A stretch of 64,000 bases of DNA from Siccirubricoccus sp. G192 (GTDB lineage Bacteria > Pseudomonadota > Alphaproteobacteria > Acetobacterales > Acetobacteraceae). The position numbers and the translations under genes are program-made. Location of the stretch: assembly GCF_019084075.1 (NCBI RefSeq), contig NZ_JAHREN010000001.1, forward strand, positions 806,001 to 870,000. Reading direction: 5' to 3'. The notes under the pieces were generated by a model. The model was not told where the DNA came from and did no database searches. It saw only the letters and a program-made list of their open reading frames with translations. This document shows positions 8,292 to 18,443 of this stretch, piece by piece; positions within the stretch are counted from its first letter, which is position 1, and each line of letters opens with the position of its first letter.

Positions 8292-9184
8292 GCCAGCCGC
8301 CGCAGCCAGCGCCGCACCGTGACCTGCGCCGTGACCCAGCCGATCCCGGCGCCGAGCACCGGCAGCAGCGCCAGCTCCGCCCAGGGCAGGCTGCCCCAGG
8401 GCAGGCCCAGCACCGAGGCCGCCGCCTGGCCGCCCAGCAGCGGCGCCGCGAGGTCGGCGAGCCCCGCCAGCACCGGCGCTGCCAGCACGGTGCCGGCCAG
8501 CGCGCCGAGCGCCACCAGGAGCGCCACGCGCCCGGCGAAGCGGCCGGCGATATCGGCATCCGTGGCGCCGAGGTCGTGCAGGATGCCGATCGCCTCCCGC
8601 CGCGCCGCGATGCCGGCGCGCACCGCCACCGCCACCACCGCGGCGGCAATGCCGGCCACCAGCAGCAGCGCCGCCAGGGTCACGCCCTGGAGGCTGCGGG
8701 CCAGCGCGACCAGCCGCGCCACCCAGACGCCATGCGCCTCCACCTGCGCGCCGGGCACCGCCTGGGCGATGCCGAGCGCCAGCGCCTCCGGCTGCTGCGG
8801 CAGGCGGCGCAGGTGCAACTCGATCACCACGGGCAGCGCCAGGCCGGCGGCGGCCCCGGGCGCCTCGCCGAGCCAGGGGCGGAGCAGCGCGGCGAGCCGC
8901 TCACGCTCCATCGCCTGGGCCTTGGCCACCTCCGGCAGGCGGCGCAGCGCCGCCAGGGCGCGCTCCACCTGGGCGGCCGGAGCGGTGGCGGGAAGCTGCA
9001 CCGTCATCGCCGCCGCGGCCCCGCCCTGCCAGCGGGCGGAGAGATCGGATGCGCCCCGCGCCCCGGCCAGCGCCAGGGCGCCGAGCAGTGCCATGGCGGC
9101 CACCAGCCCCGGCAGCAGCCGATCCGACAGGGCGCGCCGGAGGCCGAGCGGATCGCGGCCCCGGCTGCGGCGCAAGGGGCGCAT
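8288..9184 (-). CDS. ftsX: Cell-division ABC transporter permease FtsX
   Basis: About 298 residues. An N-terminal cytoplasmic segment and first helix (LPGLVAAMALLGALALAG) lead to an extracytoplasmic domain and three C-terminal helices (LQGVTLAALLLVAGIAAAVV onward) typical of FtsX permeases. With FtsE it should couple divisome state to peptidoglycan hydrolase activation. The frame also allows GTG at 9187, which lies 8 bases from GGAG; I list the ATG three bases later. A two-hairpin repeat lies between it and ftsE. Sequence divergence is normal for alphaproteobacterial FtsX. Confidence 0.88.
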   Translation of the reverse strand: MRPLRRSRGRDPLGLRRALSDRLLPGLVAAMALLGALALAGARGASDLSARWQGGAAAAMTVQLPATAPAAQVERALAALRRLPEVAKAQAMERERLAALLRPWLGEAPGAAAGLALPVVIELHLRRLPQQPEALALGIAQAVPGAQVEAHGVWVARLVALARSLQGVTLAALLLVAGIAAAVVAVAVRAGIAARREAIGILHDLGATDADIAGRFAGRVALLVALGALAGTVLAAPVLAGLADLAAPLLGGQAAASVLGLPWGSLPWAELALLPVLGAGIGWVTAQVTVRRWLRRLA

Positions 9185-9205
9185 CACCGGTGGGTCTCCT
9201 GGGGC

Positions 9206-9307
9206 CTACGGCGCATTGCAGTCCCAACCGGACTGCAATGCGCCGTAGCCTGTTGTTTCCCGAGCAGATTCACGCCTCCTGGCGTCTCTGCCCTCCGGCG
9301 ATCTGCT

Positions 9308-9310
<3 letters not shown>
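9206..9310 (-). repeat. Two-hairpin intergenic repeat, copy A (ftsE-ftsX)
   Basis: A perfect 19-bp inverted repeat (9206-9224 with 9230-9248) is joined by a linker containing GTTGTTT to a second hairpin (9262-9308) whose outer stem is GAGCAGAT/ATCTGCTC. Read on the minus strand the second hairpin comes first, starts at the ftsE stop codon, and holds GATCGCCGGAGGGC and AGGAGGCGTGAATC. The same architecture with different but still paired stems recurs near 53240. It fills the ftsE-ftsX gap inside one operon. Confidence 0.8.
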
Positions 9311-9994
<684 letters not shown>

Positions 9995-10113
9995 GGCGCG
10001 GACAATGCCGCCCGCGACGCCAACCGCCAACAGCCGAAGGCACCGCCAGCGTGATTGCCTGCCCGGCTGGAGCGCCCCGTCCGCGGTTGCGAAGGGCGGG
10101 CCGGGACAGGATC

Positions 10114-10221
10114 AGTGGTGCAAGTCCAACGGAAAGAACCGTTGGACTTGCGCCACTGGCCTTGGTTTGGTGGGCCGATTCACCTGACGCTTGGGGACCA
10201 AGCGTCAGGATCGGACCACCA
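10114..10221 (-). repeat. Two-hairpin intergenic repeat, diverged copy B
   Basis: Two hairpins lie between ftsE and the zinc-ribbon gene. The first is a 19-bp stem with one mismatch (10114-10132 with 10139-10157). The second spans 10168-10221, with outer arms TGGTGGGCCGATT and GATCGGACCACCA plus an inner 12-bp stem. The linker CCTTGGTTTGG and the central GATTCAC sit where the other copies have CCTGTTGTTT and GATTCAC, but most of the sequence differs, so membership in the same family is probable rather than certain. Confidence 0.6.
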
Positions 10222-10273
10222 GGCGCCAAGGCGGCTTGCCGTGGCCGCGGCGCGCCCGCACATTGCGCCTTCG

Positions 10274-10732
10274 ATGCGCATTGCCTGTCCTGCCTGCGAA
10301 GCCACCTACGAGATTCCCGAGGAGCTGATCGGGGCAGGCCGGAGGCTGCGCTGCGCCAAATGCGGCCATGCCTGGCTGGCCCAGCCGCCGGCCGCGGCAC
10401 CCGGCGCCGTGCCGGCGGGCAGGACCGCGGCCGAGGCCCTGCGCGACGCCATGCCACCGCCAGTGCCGGAGGACGGGCGAGCCGATGCGGCGCGGGATCT
10501 GCCGCCGCCGCGCCCGGCGCCACGGCGGCTGCCGCAATTGATCGACCCGCCGCTGCCCCGGCTGGGCGACAACGAGCCGCCCAGGTCCTGGCTCTGGCTG
10601 GCCTGGGTCGCCTCGATCCTGCTGGTGCTGGTGCTGGTCGTGGCAGGCTGGGCCTTCCGGGACGATATCGTGGCCGCCTGGCCGCCGGCGGCACGGCTCT
10701 ATCAGGCGCTCGGGATGATGGCGGGCAGATAG
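10274..10732 (+). CDS. MJ0042-type zinc-ribbon membrane protein
   Basis: A 152-residue protein. Residues 1-37 form an MJ0042/zinc-ribbon domain: CPACEATYEIPEEL then LRCAKCGHAW, two CxxC pairs. A proline-rich linker follows, then one transmembrane helix (LWLAWVASILLVLVLVVAGW, about 111-130) and a short tail. Alphaproteobacteria commonly carry such a gene divergent from ftsE; its function is unknown. The start at 10274 is the ATG directly before the first zinc ligands, as in homologues. Confidence 0.85.
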   Translation: MRIACPACEATYEIPEELIGAGRRLRCAKCGHAWLAQPPAAAPGAVPAGRTAAEALRDAMPPPVPEDGRADAARDLPPPRPAPRRLPQLIDPPLPRLGDNEPPRSWLWLAWVASILLVLVLVVAGWAFRDDIVAAWPPAARLYQALGMMAGR

Positions 10733-10753
10733 GCAGCGCCGCGGCCGCGCGCG

Positions 10754-12166
10754 TCAGGCCGGAGCGTCCGCCTTCAGCACCTCGCCCGCCAGATAGAGGC
10801 TGCCGCAGACCAGCACCCGGGCCGGCGGCCCGCCGCGCGGCAGTTGCGCCAGCGCCGCCGCCACCTCCGGGCCGGGCCGCGCGATGCCACCACTGGCGGC
10901 GATGATCTCCGGCACCGGCATGGCCAGGTGCTGCCCCGGCTCCGCCACCGCCCAGACCGTGCTGGCCAATGGCAGCAGCGGCGCCAGGAATTCCACGGCC
11001 GCCTTCGAAGCCTTCATGCCGACCACCAGATGCAGGGGCCGGTCCTGCCAGCCACGCAGATGCTCGGCCAGGGCCTGGCCGGCGCCGGGATTGTGGCCGC
11101 CATCGAGCCAGAGTTCCCAATCCGCCGGCAATTGCGCCGCCAGCGCGCCGTGCAGCCGTTGCAGCCGGGCCGGCCATTCGGCGCGGGCGAGGCCGGTGGC
11201 GATGGCGGCCGGCGTCAGCCAGGGCGGGTTCCAGGCGCGCAGCGCGGCGATGGCGATGCCGGCATTGTCCGCCTGATGCAACCCGGCCAGGCCCGGCGGC
11301 GGCAGTTCCAGCGCGCCCTGCGCGTCGGTGTAGCGGAGGCCGCCAGGCGCGGGTTCCATGCGCCAGTCCCGGCCACGCGCCAGCAGCGGCGCGCCGAGCG
11401 CTTCCGCCTCCGCGGCCAGCACGCCGAGCGCCGCCGGCTCCTGCCTGCCGGTGGCGCAGGGGATGCCGGGCTTCAGGATGCCGGCCTTCTCGAAGGCGAT
11501 CTTCCCCAGGGTATCGCCGAGGAATTCCATGTGATCCATGGAGATGCTGGCGATGGCGGTGGCCGCCGGCCGCTCCACCACATTGGTGGCGTCGAAACGG
11601 CCGCCGAGCCCCACCTCCAGCACCAGCAGATCGGCGGGGACGCGGCTGAACAGCAGGAAGGCGGTGGCGGTGATGACCTCGAAGACCGTCAGGGCCGCGC
11701 CGGCATTGCGCCGCTCCACCTCCTCCAGCGCCGCGGCCAGGGCGGGCTCCTCCACCAGCGTCCCGGCCAGGCGGATGCGCTCATGGAAGCGCACGAGATG
11801 CGGCGAGGTATAGACATGCACGCGCTGCCCCGCGGCCTCGGCGATGGCGCGCAGGAAGGCGCAGGTGGAGCCCTTGCCATTGGTCCCCGCCACATGCACC
11901 ACCGGCGGCAGGGCGCGTTCCGGATGGCCGAGCGCCGCCAGGACACGCTGCATCCGGCCGAGGCTGAGATCGATCAGCCGCGGATGCAGCGCGTGCAGCC
12001 GCTCGATGATGGCTTCGCTGCGCGCCTCCGGGACGACCATGGCTTCCTTGCGTGCCTCCGGCACGACGGCTTCCTTGCGTGCCTCCGGCACGACGGCTTC
12101 GTTGCGTGCCTTCGGCACGACGGTTTCCTTGCGTGCCTTCGGCACGACGGCTTCGCTGCGGCTCAC
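10754..12166 (-). CDS. folC: Folylpolyglutamate synthase / dihydrofolate synthase with repetitive N-terminal tail
   Basis: A bifunctional folate enzyme that adds glutamate to dihydropteroate or folates. Mur-ligase-like ATP site VVHVAGTNGKGST (about residue 88) and ISMDHMEFLGDTL are clear. The frame starts at a GTG (12166) overlapping the accD stop (GTGA). The first ~50 residues are five copies of a 9-residue unit (VVPKARKEA-like). The family-type start would be near SEAIIERLHALHPRLIDLS, so the true start may be the internal ATG at about 12041, and the repeats may be an expanded leader. Length without the tail is normal (about 428). Confidence 0.93.
   Translation of the reverse strand: MSRSEAVVPKARKETVVPKARNEAVVPEARKEAVVPEARKEAMVVPEARSEAIIERLHALHPRLIDLSLGRMQRVLAALGHPERALPPVVHVAGTNGKGSTCAFLRAIAEAAGQRVHVYTSPHLVRFHERIRLAGTLVEEPALAAALEEVERRNAGAALTVFEVITATAFLLFSRVPADLLVLEVGLGGRFDATNVVERPAATAIASISMDHMEFLGDTLGKIAFEKAGILKPGIPCATGRQEPAALGVLAAEAEALGAPLLARGRDWRMEPAPGGLRYTDAQGALELPPPGLAGLHQADNAGIAIAALRAWNPPWLTPAAIATGLARAEWPARLQRLHGALAAQLPADWELWLDGGHNPGAGQALAEHLRGWQDRPLHLVVGMKASKAAVEFLAPLLPLASTVWAVAEPGQHLAMPVPEIIAASGGIARPGPEVAAALAQLPRGGPPARVLVCGSLYLAGEVLKADAPA
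12012..12160 (-). repeat. 27-bp tandem repeat at the 5' end of folC
   Basis: Five imperfect copies of a 27-base unit, in phase with the folC frame, encode VVPxARxEA repeats rich in alternating Val/Pro and charged residues. Copies differ by a few bases and one carries an extra ATG codon. They lie between the accD stop and the conserved start of FolC. Confidence 0.85.
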
Positions 12167-13104
12167 GTGACGGGTGCGGGTTTCTCGGCCTCGGCGGGGG
12201 CGGGCAGGGCGGGCGGCGCCTCGACCTCCGGTTCCGGCAGTGATTCGGACTCGCGTTGCGGCACCCGCAGCAGGCCGATCAGCCGTGCCAGGGTGGCGCG
12301 CATCTCGCCGCGCTTCACCACCATGTCGAGGATGCCGTGTTCCAGCAGGTATTCGGCGCGCTGGAAGCCCTCCGGCAGCTTCTCCCGCACCGTCTGCTCG
12401 ATGACGCGGGCGCCGGCGAAGCCGATCAGCGCGCCCGGCTCGGCGATCTGGAGGTCGCCCAGCATGGCGAAGCTGGCGGTCACGCCGCCGGTGGTGGGGT
12501 CGGCCAGGACCACGATGAAGGGCAGCCCCGCCTCCTTCACCATGCGCGTGGCGATGACGGTGCGCGGCATCTGCATCAGCGAGATGGCGCCCTCCTGCAT
12601 GCGGGCGCCGCCGGAGGCGGTGAAGACGATCAGCGGGCTGTCCTGCAGCACCGCCAGCCGCGCCGCGGTGACCAGCGCCTCGCCGACGCCGGCGCCCATG
12701 GAGCCGCCCATGAAGGAGAATTCGAAGGCGGCGACCACGGCGCGATGCCCCTCGATGGCGCCATGCGCCACCACCACCGCATCCTCCTGCCCCGCCTTGG
12801 CCTGGGCGTCCCGCAGGCGTTCGCCGTAGCGGCGCTGGTCACGGAAGCGCAGCGGATCGGCTGGCGCCTTCGGCAGCTCGATCCGCTGCCAGTTGGGATC
12901 GAGGGTATAGTCCATGCGCTGCCTGGCGCCGACGCGCATGTGGTGGCCGCAATGCGGGCAGACATGCAGCGCGCGTTCGAGGTCGCGGTGGAAGATCATC
13001 TGCTCGCAGGCCGGGCATTTGTGCCAGAGATTCTCCGGCACCTCGCGCGGCCCGCCGAACAGCGTCTTGATCTTGGGCAGGGCCCATTCGCTGATCCAGT
13101 TCAC
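12163..13104 (-). CDS. accD: Acetyl-CoA carboxylase carboxyltransferase subunit beta
   Basis: A 313-residue subunit that with AccA transfers carboxyl from biotin to acetyl-CoA in fatty-acid synthesis. The N-terminal zinc finger (CPACEQMIF ... CPHCGHHM, about residues 26-48) and the crotonase-fold core (TASGGARMQEG, DPTTGGVTASFA) are intact. Start is GTG at 13104 (VNWISEW), 5 bases after the trpA stop; an upstream extension of this frame belongs to trpA coding. A Pro/Glu-rich tail follows the core. Part of the trpF-trpB-trpA-accD-folC run. Confidence 0.95.
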   Translation of the reverse strand: MNWISEWALPKIKTLFGGPREVPENLWHKCPACEQMIFHRDLERALHVCPHCGHHMRVGARQRMDYTLDPNWQRIELPKAPADPLRFRDQRRYGERLRDAQAKAGQEDAVVVAHGAIEGHRAVVAAFEFSFMGGSMGAGVGEALVTAARLAVLQDSPLIVFTASGGARMQEGAISLMQMPRTVIATRMVKEAGLPFIVVLADPTTGGVTASFAMLGDLQIAEPGALIGFAGARVIEQTVREKLPEGFQRAEYLLEHGILDMVVKRGEMRATLARLIGLLRVPQRESESLPEPEVEAPPALPAPAEAEKPAPVT

Positions 13105-13108
13105 GTCC

Positions 13109-13960
13109 TCAGGCCGCCTGCTTGCCGGCCGCGCGCACCGCCTCGGCCAGGGAGCGCACCTGGTCCAGCACCTGGCGCACCGTGTCGGGCCGGGCGCGGC
13201 CCGCCTCGTCCAGGCTGGCGGCCAGGGTATCGACCAGCGCGGTGCCGACCACCGCGCCATCGGCGAGCCGCGCCGCCTCCGCCGCCTGCTGCGGCGTGCG
13301 GATGCCGAAGCCGATGGCCAGTGGCAGGTCGGTATGGCGGCGGATGCGCGGCACGGCCTCGGCCAGTTGCGCCGAGGTGGCGCTGCGGGTGCCGGTGATG
13401 CCGGTGATGGAGACGTAGTAGACGAAGCCCGTGGTGGCCGCGAGCACGCGGGGCAGCCGCGCCTCATCCGTGGTGGGCGCCACCAGGCGGATCAGGTCGA
13501 GCGAGGCCGCGCGGGCCTGCGGCTCGATCTCGTCCGCCTCCTCGGGCGGCACGTCCACCACGATCAGCCCATCGACGCCCGAGGCCGCCGCATCGCAGCA
13601 GAAGCGGTCGATGCCATAGGACAGGATGGGATTGTAGTAGCCCATCAGGATGACCGGCGTGGCCGCGTCCTGCGCCCGGAAATCGCGCACCATGGCGAGC
13701 ACGCCGGCCAGCGTCGCGCCGGCCTTCAGCGCCCGCTGCGCCGCCCGCTGGATGGAGGGGCCATCCGCCATCGGGTCGGTGAAGGGCACGCCGATCTCGA
13801 TCAGGTCGGCGCCCGCGCCGGGCAGGCCGCGCAGGATGGCGAGCGAGCAGGCGGGGTCCGGGTCATAGGCCTGGAGGTAGGTAATCAGCGCGCCCCGGCC
13901 CTCGCGCTTCAGCGCCGCGAAGCGCTCCGCGATGCGCGATGCAGCCCCGGTCTGATTCAC
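13109..13960 (-). CDS. trpA: Tryptophan synthase alpha chain
   Basis: A 283-residue alpha subunit that converts indole-3-glycerol phosphate to indole. Catalytic Glu and Asp lie in [16 protein letters not shown], and phosphate-binding glycines in [10 protein letters not shown]. Two starts are plausible: GTG at 13960 ([14 protein letters not shown]), which matches the family N-terminus and has GAGGAG 6 bases upstream; and GTG at 14008, overlapping the trpB stop, which would add 16 residues encoded by repeat copy D. I prefer 13960. Confidence 0.94.
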   Translation of the reverse strand: MNQTGAASRIAERFAALKREGRGALITYLQAYDPDPACSLAILRGLPGAGADLIEIGVPFTDPMADGPSIQRAAQRALKAGATLAGVLAMVRDFRAQDAATPVILMGYYNPILSYGIDRFCCDAAASGVDGLIVVDVPPEEADEIEPQARAASLDLIRLVAPTTDEARLPRVLAATTGFVYYVSITGITGTRSATSAQLAEAVPRIRRHTDLPLAIGFGIRTPQQAAEAARLADGAVVGTALVDTLAASLDEAGRARPDTVRQVLDQVRSLAEAVRAAGKQAA

Positions 13961-14001
13961 GCTCCGCTCCTCGCTCTGCTGCGGTGCTCCGCGATCGGAC
14001 C
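13949..14001 (-). repeat. Two-hairpin repeat family, copy D (hairpin 2 only) at the trpB-trpA junction
   Basis: On the minus strand this segment reads GATCGCGGAG ... GAGGAGCGGAGCGTGAATC, closed by outer arms GGTCCGAT and ATCAGACC. It matches hairpin 2 of copies A and C in layout and core motifs but has a different outer stem. Here GTGAAT is the likely start of trpA and GAGGAG its ribosome-binding site. Hairpin 1 is absent. Confidence 0.65.
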
Positions 14002-14004
14002 CGC

Positions 14005-15256
14005 TCACATTTCCACTCCCAGATGCCGTGCCACGGTGAAGATGTCCTTGTCGCCGCGGCCGCAGAGATTCATCAGGATGATCTGGTCCCGCGGCAGGGT
14101 GGGCGCGAGGCGGATCACATGCGCCAGCGCATGCGCCGGCTCCAGCGCCGGGATGATGCCCTCGAGCTTCGAGCAGAGCTGGAACGCCTCCAGCGCCTCG
14201 TCATCCGTGGCGCTGACGTAGTTCACCCGGCCCAGCTCATGGAGCCAGGAATGCTCGGGGCCGACGCCGGGATAGTCGAGGCCGGCGCTGATCGAATGCG
14301 CCTCGGTGATCTGGCCATGCGCGTCCTGCAGCAGGTAGGTGCGGTTGCCGTGCAGCACGCCCGGGCGGCCCTTGGTGAGCGAGGCCGCATGCTCCTCGGT
14401 CTCGATGCCGCGCCCCGCCGCCTCCACGCCATGCATCTCGACGGAAGGGTCATCGAGGAAGGGAAAGAACAGCCCCATCGCGTTGCTGCCGCCGCCGATG
14501 GCGGCCACCAGCGCATCCGGCAGGCGGCCCTCGGCCTGCTGCATCTGCTGCTTCGCCTCCTCGCCGATCACGCTCTGGAAGTCGCGGACCATGACGGGAT
14601 AGGGATGCGGGCCGGCGACGGTGCCGATGCAGTAGTAGGTGTCCTCGACATTCGCGACCCAATGCCGCAGCGCCTCGTTCATCGCGTCCTTCAGCGTCGC
14701 GGCGCCCGAGGTCACGGGCATCACCTCGGCGCCCAGCAGCTTCATGCGGAAGACATTGGGCTGCTGCCGCTCGACATCGGTGGCGCCCATGAACACCGTG
14801 CAGGGCAGGTCGAACAGCGCGCAGGCCGTCGCGGTGGCGACGCCGTGCTGGCCGGCGCCGGTTTCGGCGATGATGCGGGTCTTGCCCATCCGCTTCGCCA
14901 GCAGGATCTGGCCGAGCACGGCATTGATCTTGTGCGCGCCGGTATGGTTCAGCTCGTCGCGCTTGAAATACACCTTGGCACCAAGCGCCGGGTCCGCCGC
15001 CTTGGCGCGCAGATGCGCGGTCAGGCGCTCCGCATGCCAGAGCGGGCTCGGGCGGCCGACATAATGGGTCAGCAACCGGCGCCATTCGGCATCGAAACCC
15101 GGGTCGCGCTTCGCCGCCTCATAGGCGCGCTCGACCTCGAGGATCAGCGGCATCAGGGTCTCGGCCACGAAACGGCCGCCGAAGCTGCCGAAGCGGCCGC
15201 GGCTGTCGGGGCCCTGGCGGAAGGAATTCGGGGGGAACAGGGGTCAAGGCGGCCAT
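14005..15256 (-). CDS. trpB: Tryptophan synthase beta chain; N-terminus split by +1 base at 15230-15235
   Basis: PLP enzyme that joins indole and serine. The PLP lysine is in [13 protein letters not shown] and the phosphate loop is GGGSNAMG. The open frame begins only at [13 protein letters not shown] (15168), lacking the usual first ~30 residues. Upstream, an ATG at 15256 reads MAALTPVPP. Deleting one base of a six-base run (15230-15235) joins it to [25 protein letters not shown], the normal TrpB start, giving 416 residues. I therefore extend the gene and regard the break as a likely sequence error. Confidence 0.93.
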
Positions 15257-15323
15257 CCTTTGATGGCGCCGTCATAGCGCCACACGGCCGGGCGCGGAAG
15301 CGGTGCCCTGATGACCGGTGGGC

Positions 15324-15959
15324 CTAGCCCCGCGCGGCCGCCAGGAAGCTGGCGATCCGGCCGGGATCCTTCACCCCCCGCGCCCGCTCCACGCCGGAGG
15401 AGACGTCGACGCCGGGCGCGCCGCTCATCCGGATCGCCTCCGCCACATTCTCCGGCGTCAGCCCGCCGGCCAGCAGCCAGGGGCGCGGGATGGCCTGGCC
15501 GGCGGTGAGCGACCAGTCGAAGGCGGCGGCATTGCCGCCCGGCAGTTCGGCGCCCACGGGCGGCTTGGCATCCAGCAGGAAGCGGTCCACCACCGGGGCG
15601 AATTCCGCCAGCGCCGCCAGATCCGCGGCGGAGCCGATGCCCAGCGCCTTCATCACCGGCAGGCCGAAGCGGGCGCGGATTGCGGCGCAGCGGGCCGGGC
15701 TCTCCGCCCCGTGCAACTGGATCAGGCCGAGCGGCAGGGCCGCCAGCACCGCCGCGATCTCGGCATCCCCGGCGTCCACGAAGAGCCCGACCCGGATCGG
15801 CCCCCCCGGGCTGCGGCCGGAGAGCGCCGCCGCCGCCGCCGGCGCCAGCGCGCGGGGCGAGGGCGGATAGAAGACGAAGCCCAGCATATCGGCGCCGCCG
15901 GCCACCGCGGCATCGAAGCCCGCCGCGTCATTCACCCCGCAGATCTTCACCAGTGTCAC
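15324..15959 (-). CDS. trpF: Phosphoribosylanthranilate isomerase
   Basis: A 211-residue TIM-barrel enzyme of tryptophan synthesis (Amadori rearrangement of phosphoribosylanthranilate). [11 protein letters not shown] carries the catalytic cysteine (C7), the partner acid is the Asp in GLFVDAGD or LLDAK, and GVDVSSGVE binds phosphate. The GTG start at 15959 overlaps the pyrF stop. Placement between pyrF and trpB is usual in alphaproteobacteria. Confidence 0.95.
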   Translation of the reverse strand: MTLVKICGVNDAAGFDAAVAGGADMLGFVFYPPSPRALAPAAAAALSGRSPGGPIRVGLFVDAGDAEIAAVLAALPLGLIQLHGAESPARCAAIRARFGLPVMKALGIGSAADLAALAEFAPVVDRFLLDAKPPVGAELPGGNAAAFDWSLTAGQAIPRPWLLAGGLTPENVAEAIRMSGAPGVDVSSGVERARGVKDPGRIASFLAAARG

Positions 15960-16669
15960 GCGGCCAGGCTCTCCGCGATCGCCACCGCCGCGGCGGCCGG
16001 GTCGGCGGCGCCGGTCAGCGGGCGGCCGAGCACGATCCAGTCGGCCCCCGCCGCCACCGCCTCGGAGGGCGTGGCGGTGCGGGCCTGGTCGCCGGCGGCG
16101 CTGCCCGCGGGCCGCACCCCCGGCACCACCAGCAGCGGTTCCGGGCCGAGCGCAGCACGCAGCGCCGCCACTTCCTGCGGCGAGCAGACCAGCCCATCCG
16201 CCCCCGCCGCTAGGGCCAGGCGGCCAAGCCGCAGCACCTGCTCCACCGGGCTGCCGGCCACGCCGGTATCGGCCAGGCCAGGGGCATCCAGGCTGGTCAG
16301 CACCGTCACCGCCAGCAGGATCGGCCGGGCGGCGCCACCCGCCTCCGCCGCCTGCCGCGCCGCCGCCAGCATCGCCGTGCCGCCGGCCGCGTGCAGGGTC
16401 AGCATGGCCGGGCGCAGCGGCAGTAGCCCGCGCACCGCGCCGGCCACGGTATTCGGGATATCGTGCAGCTTGAGGTCGAGGAAGACCGGCGCCCTGGCCG
16501 CGATCCGCCGCACCGCCTCCGGCCCCGCCGCGGTGAAGAGTTCCAGCCCCACCTTCAGCAGGCCGCAGCGGGGCGCCAGCGCCGCCGCCAGCGCCTCGGC
16601 ATGGGCGAGGTCAGCGGTATCGAGCGCCGCGATCAGGCGTGCCACACTGTTTCCCGGCCGGTCCAGCAT
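15956..16669 (-). CDS. pyrF: Orotidine 5'-phosphate decarboxylase
   Basis: A 237-residue enzyme making UMP from OMP. The active-site motif [12 protein letters not shown] (about residues 60-71) carries the Lys-Asp pair, and VVPGVRPAG and [13 protein letters not shown] close the barrel. ATG at 16669 is chosen because the upstream frame overlaps the lapA coding end. It sits 4 bases after lapA and overlaps trpF, so pyrimidine and tryptophan genes share a transcript here. Confidence 0.95.
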   Translation of the reverse strand: MLDRPGNSVARLIAALDTADLAHAEALAAALAPRCGLLKVGLELFTAAGPEAVRRIAARAPVFLDLKLHDIPNTVAGAVRGLLPLRPAMLTLHAAGGTAMLAAARQAAEAGGAARPILLAVTVLTSLDAPGLADTGVAGSPVEQVLRLGRLALAAGADGLVCSPQEVAALRAALGPEPLLVVPGVRPAGSAAGDQARTATPSEAVAAGADWIVLGRPLTGAADPAAAAVAIAESLAA

Positions 16670-16673
16670 GGCG

Positions 16674-17012
16674 TCAGGCCGCCGGGCGCTGCAGCCGCGC
16701 CAGGTTGCTGGCAGGCGGCGGCACCGGGCCGACCTCCTTGGCCGCGCGGGCGCGGTGCTCGGCGAGTTCGGCATCCATCAGCCGCGCCGCCTCCTCCAGC
16801 CGGCGGGCGCGGCGGCGATATGGCAGCCCGGCCGCCCAGGCGATGCCGGCACCCAGCAGGAAGGCCAGGGCACCGATGAGGAGCACCGCCACCGAAAGCG
16901 GCACCGCCCATCCGAGATCGAAGGGCCAGAGGCGCAGCACCACCTCCTGCCGGTTCGACAGGCCGAACAGCACCAGCAGGATCAGCAACGGCAGCAGCAG
17001 GATCCAGCGCAT
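16674..17012 (-). CDS. LapA-domain (DUF1049) inner-membrane protein
   Basis: A 112-residue protein with two transmembrane helices (about 2-20 and 40-64) and a basic/coiled C-terminal segment ([26 protein letters not shown]). This is the LapA/YciS pattern, a family tied to lipopolysaccharide assembly in enterics; the role here is inferred. Its ATG overlaps the ihfB stop (ATGA). The ihfB-lapA pair is conserved in alphaproteobacteria. Confidence 0.86.
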   Translation of the reverse strand: MRWILLLPLLILLVLFGLSNRQEVVLRLWPFDLGWAVPLSVAVLLIGALAFLLGAGIAWAAGLPYRRRARRLEEAARLMDAELAEHRARAAKEVGPVPPPASNLARLQRPAA

Positions 17013-17341
17013 CAGGCCACCTGTTCCGGGGTGCGGGCGGCGCGCAGCAGCGCCTGCGGCTGGCCGCCATTCACCCTCTCGCGCAATTCCTTGCCGGGCT
17101 TGAAATAGGGCACCGCCTTGCCGGCCACCGGCACGGCGGCGCCGGTGCGCGGGTTGCGGCCGGTGCGCGCGTCCCGCCGCTTGGCGGAAAAGGCGCCGAA
17201 GCCGCGGAGTTCCACCCGGTCGCCACGCGCCAGCGCGGCGGTGATCTCCTCGAAGATCGTCGCCACGATCAACTCGATATCGGGCTGGCGGAGATGCGGG
17301 TTCTCCGCCGCCAGTTGCGCGATCAGCTCGCTCTTGGTCAT
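17012..17341 (-). CDS. ihfB: Integration host factor subunit beta
   Basis: A DNA-bending nucleoid protein of the HU/IHF fold: [17 protein letters not shown] at the start, [20 protein letters not shown] in the core, and the arm motif [15 protein letters not shown] with [15 protein letters not shown] at the end. I use the ATG at 17341, which matches other IHF-beta proteins; an in-frame ATG three codons upstream (17350) is also possible. It lies just after sppA and overlaps lapA. Confidence 0.94.
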   Translation of the reverse strand: MTKSELIAQLAAENPHLRQPDIELIVATIFEEITAALARGDRVELRGFGAFSAKRRDARTGRNPRTGAAVPVAGKAVPYFKPGKELRERVNGGQPQALLRAARTPEQVA

Positions 17342-17358
17342 CGCCGTCATCCCGGGGA

Positions 17359-18273
17359 TCAGCCCGGAGGCTGCCAGACCATGCGGAAACCGTCAACGCC
17401 AAGCCATTCTGAAAGCACGGTTTTTACCATGCCGCCAAAGAGCGAGCCAAGCAGCCGCTCGGAGACGCCGCGGGTTTCCAGGTCCTGCACCGGCAGATCC
17501 TCCGGCACCTGCCGTTCCGCCGCCAGCCAGGCCCGCGCCTCCGGCTCGCCGCCGATGGCATCCACCAGCCCGGCGGCCAGGGCCTGGCGGCCGCTGAAGA
17601 TGCGGCCATCGGCGAGGCTGCGCACCACCGCCTCCTCCATGTGCCGGGCGGTGACGACCTTGGCCACGAACTGGTCGTGCATGTCGGCGATGACGCGGTT
17701 GAGCGCCTCCCGGCCCTCGGGCGAGAGCGGGCGGAAGGGGCTCGGCTGGTCCTTGAGCGGGCCGGAGGCGATGGTCTCGGCCCGCACCCCGATCCGGCCG
17801 AGCAGGTCCGAGGCGTCGAAACTCTGCAGCAGCACGCCGATGGAGCCGGTGACGGTGGATTCCCGGGCCAGGATGCGGTCGGCGCCGAGCGCCGTCATGT
17901 AGCCGGCCGAGGCGGCGGTGCCACGCATCACAGCCACCACCGGCTTGCTCTGCCGCAGCCGTTCCAGCGCGGCATAGAGCGCCTCGCCGCCGCCGACGCT
18001 GCCGCCAGGGCTGTCGATCGCCACGATCAGGGCGCGGGTGGCGTGGTCCTTGCCCAGCTTGTCGATCGCCTCGATCAGCTTGCGGTCATCGCCGATGAAG
18101 CCCTGCACCGCGAGCCGCGCCACATGGCCACGGCCCAGCAACGGCGCATCCACCGCCCTGCCCGCCAGCAGGATGATGCCGGCGGCCGCCAGCAGCACGG
18201 CGGCGGCACGCCAGAGGGACAGGCGGCGCTTGAGGCGCCGGCGGTCGATCAGCAGATCGGATTCGAGGCCCAT
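17359..18273 (-). CDS. sppA: Signal peptide peptidase SppA (single-domain)
   Basis: A 304-residue membrane-bound Ser-Lys protease of the SppA36 type. One N-terminal helix ([19 protein letters not shown]) anchors it. The nucleophile serine lies in [15 protein letters not shown] and the general-base lysine in [11 protein letters not shown]. It degrades leftover signal peptides in the inner membrane. First gene of the sppA-ihfB-lapA-pyrF-trpF-trpB-trpA-accD-folC run. Confidence 0.94.
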   Translation of the reverse strand: MGLESDLLIDRRRLKRRLSLWRAAAVLLAAAGIILLAGRAVDAPLLGRGHVARLAVQGFIGDDRKLIEAIDKLGKDHATRALIVAIDSPGGSVGGGEALYAALERLRQSKPVVAVMRGTAASAGYMTALGADRILARESTVTGSIGVLLQSFDASDLLGRIGVRAETIASGPLKDQPSPFRPLSPEGREALNRVIADMHDQFVAKVVTARHMEEAVVRSLADGRIFSGRQALAAGLVDAIGGEPEARAWLAAERQVPEDLPVQDLETRGVSERLLGSLFGGMVKTVLSEWLGVDGFRMVWQPPG

Positions 18274-18443
18274 GGGCGCTTCCTATCCCAGCAGGGCAGG
18301 CCGGGAAAGCGGACAGCGGGCAATTCGCCGGCGCCACCCGGAAAGGGCCATTTCCCCGTCGGAAATGAACGATGGCGGAACCGTATGAAACCAAATCATC
18401 GCCGACACATTTGCGCAATGCTGTTTGTTCCTGGAGGACCGAC

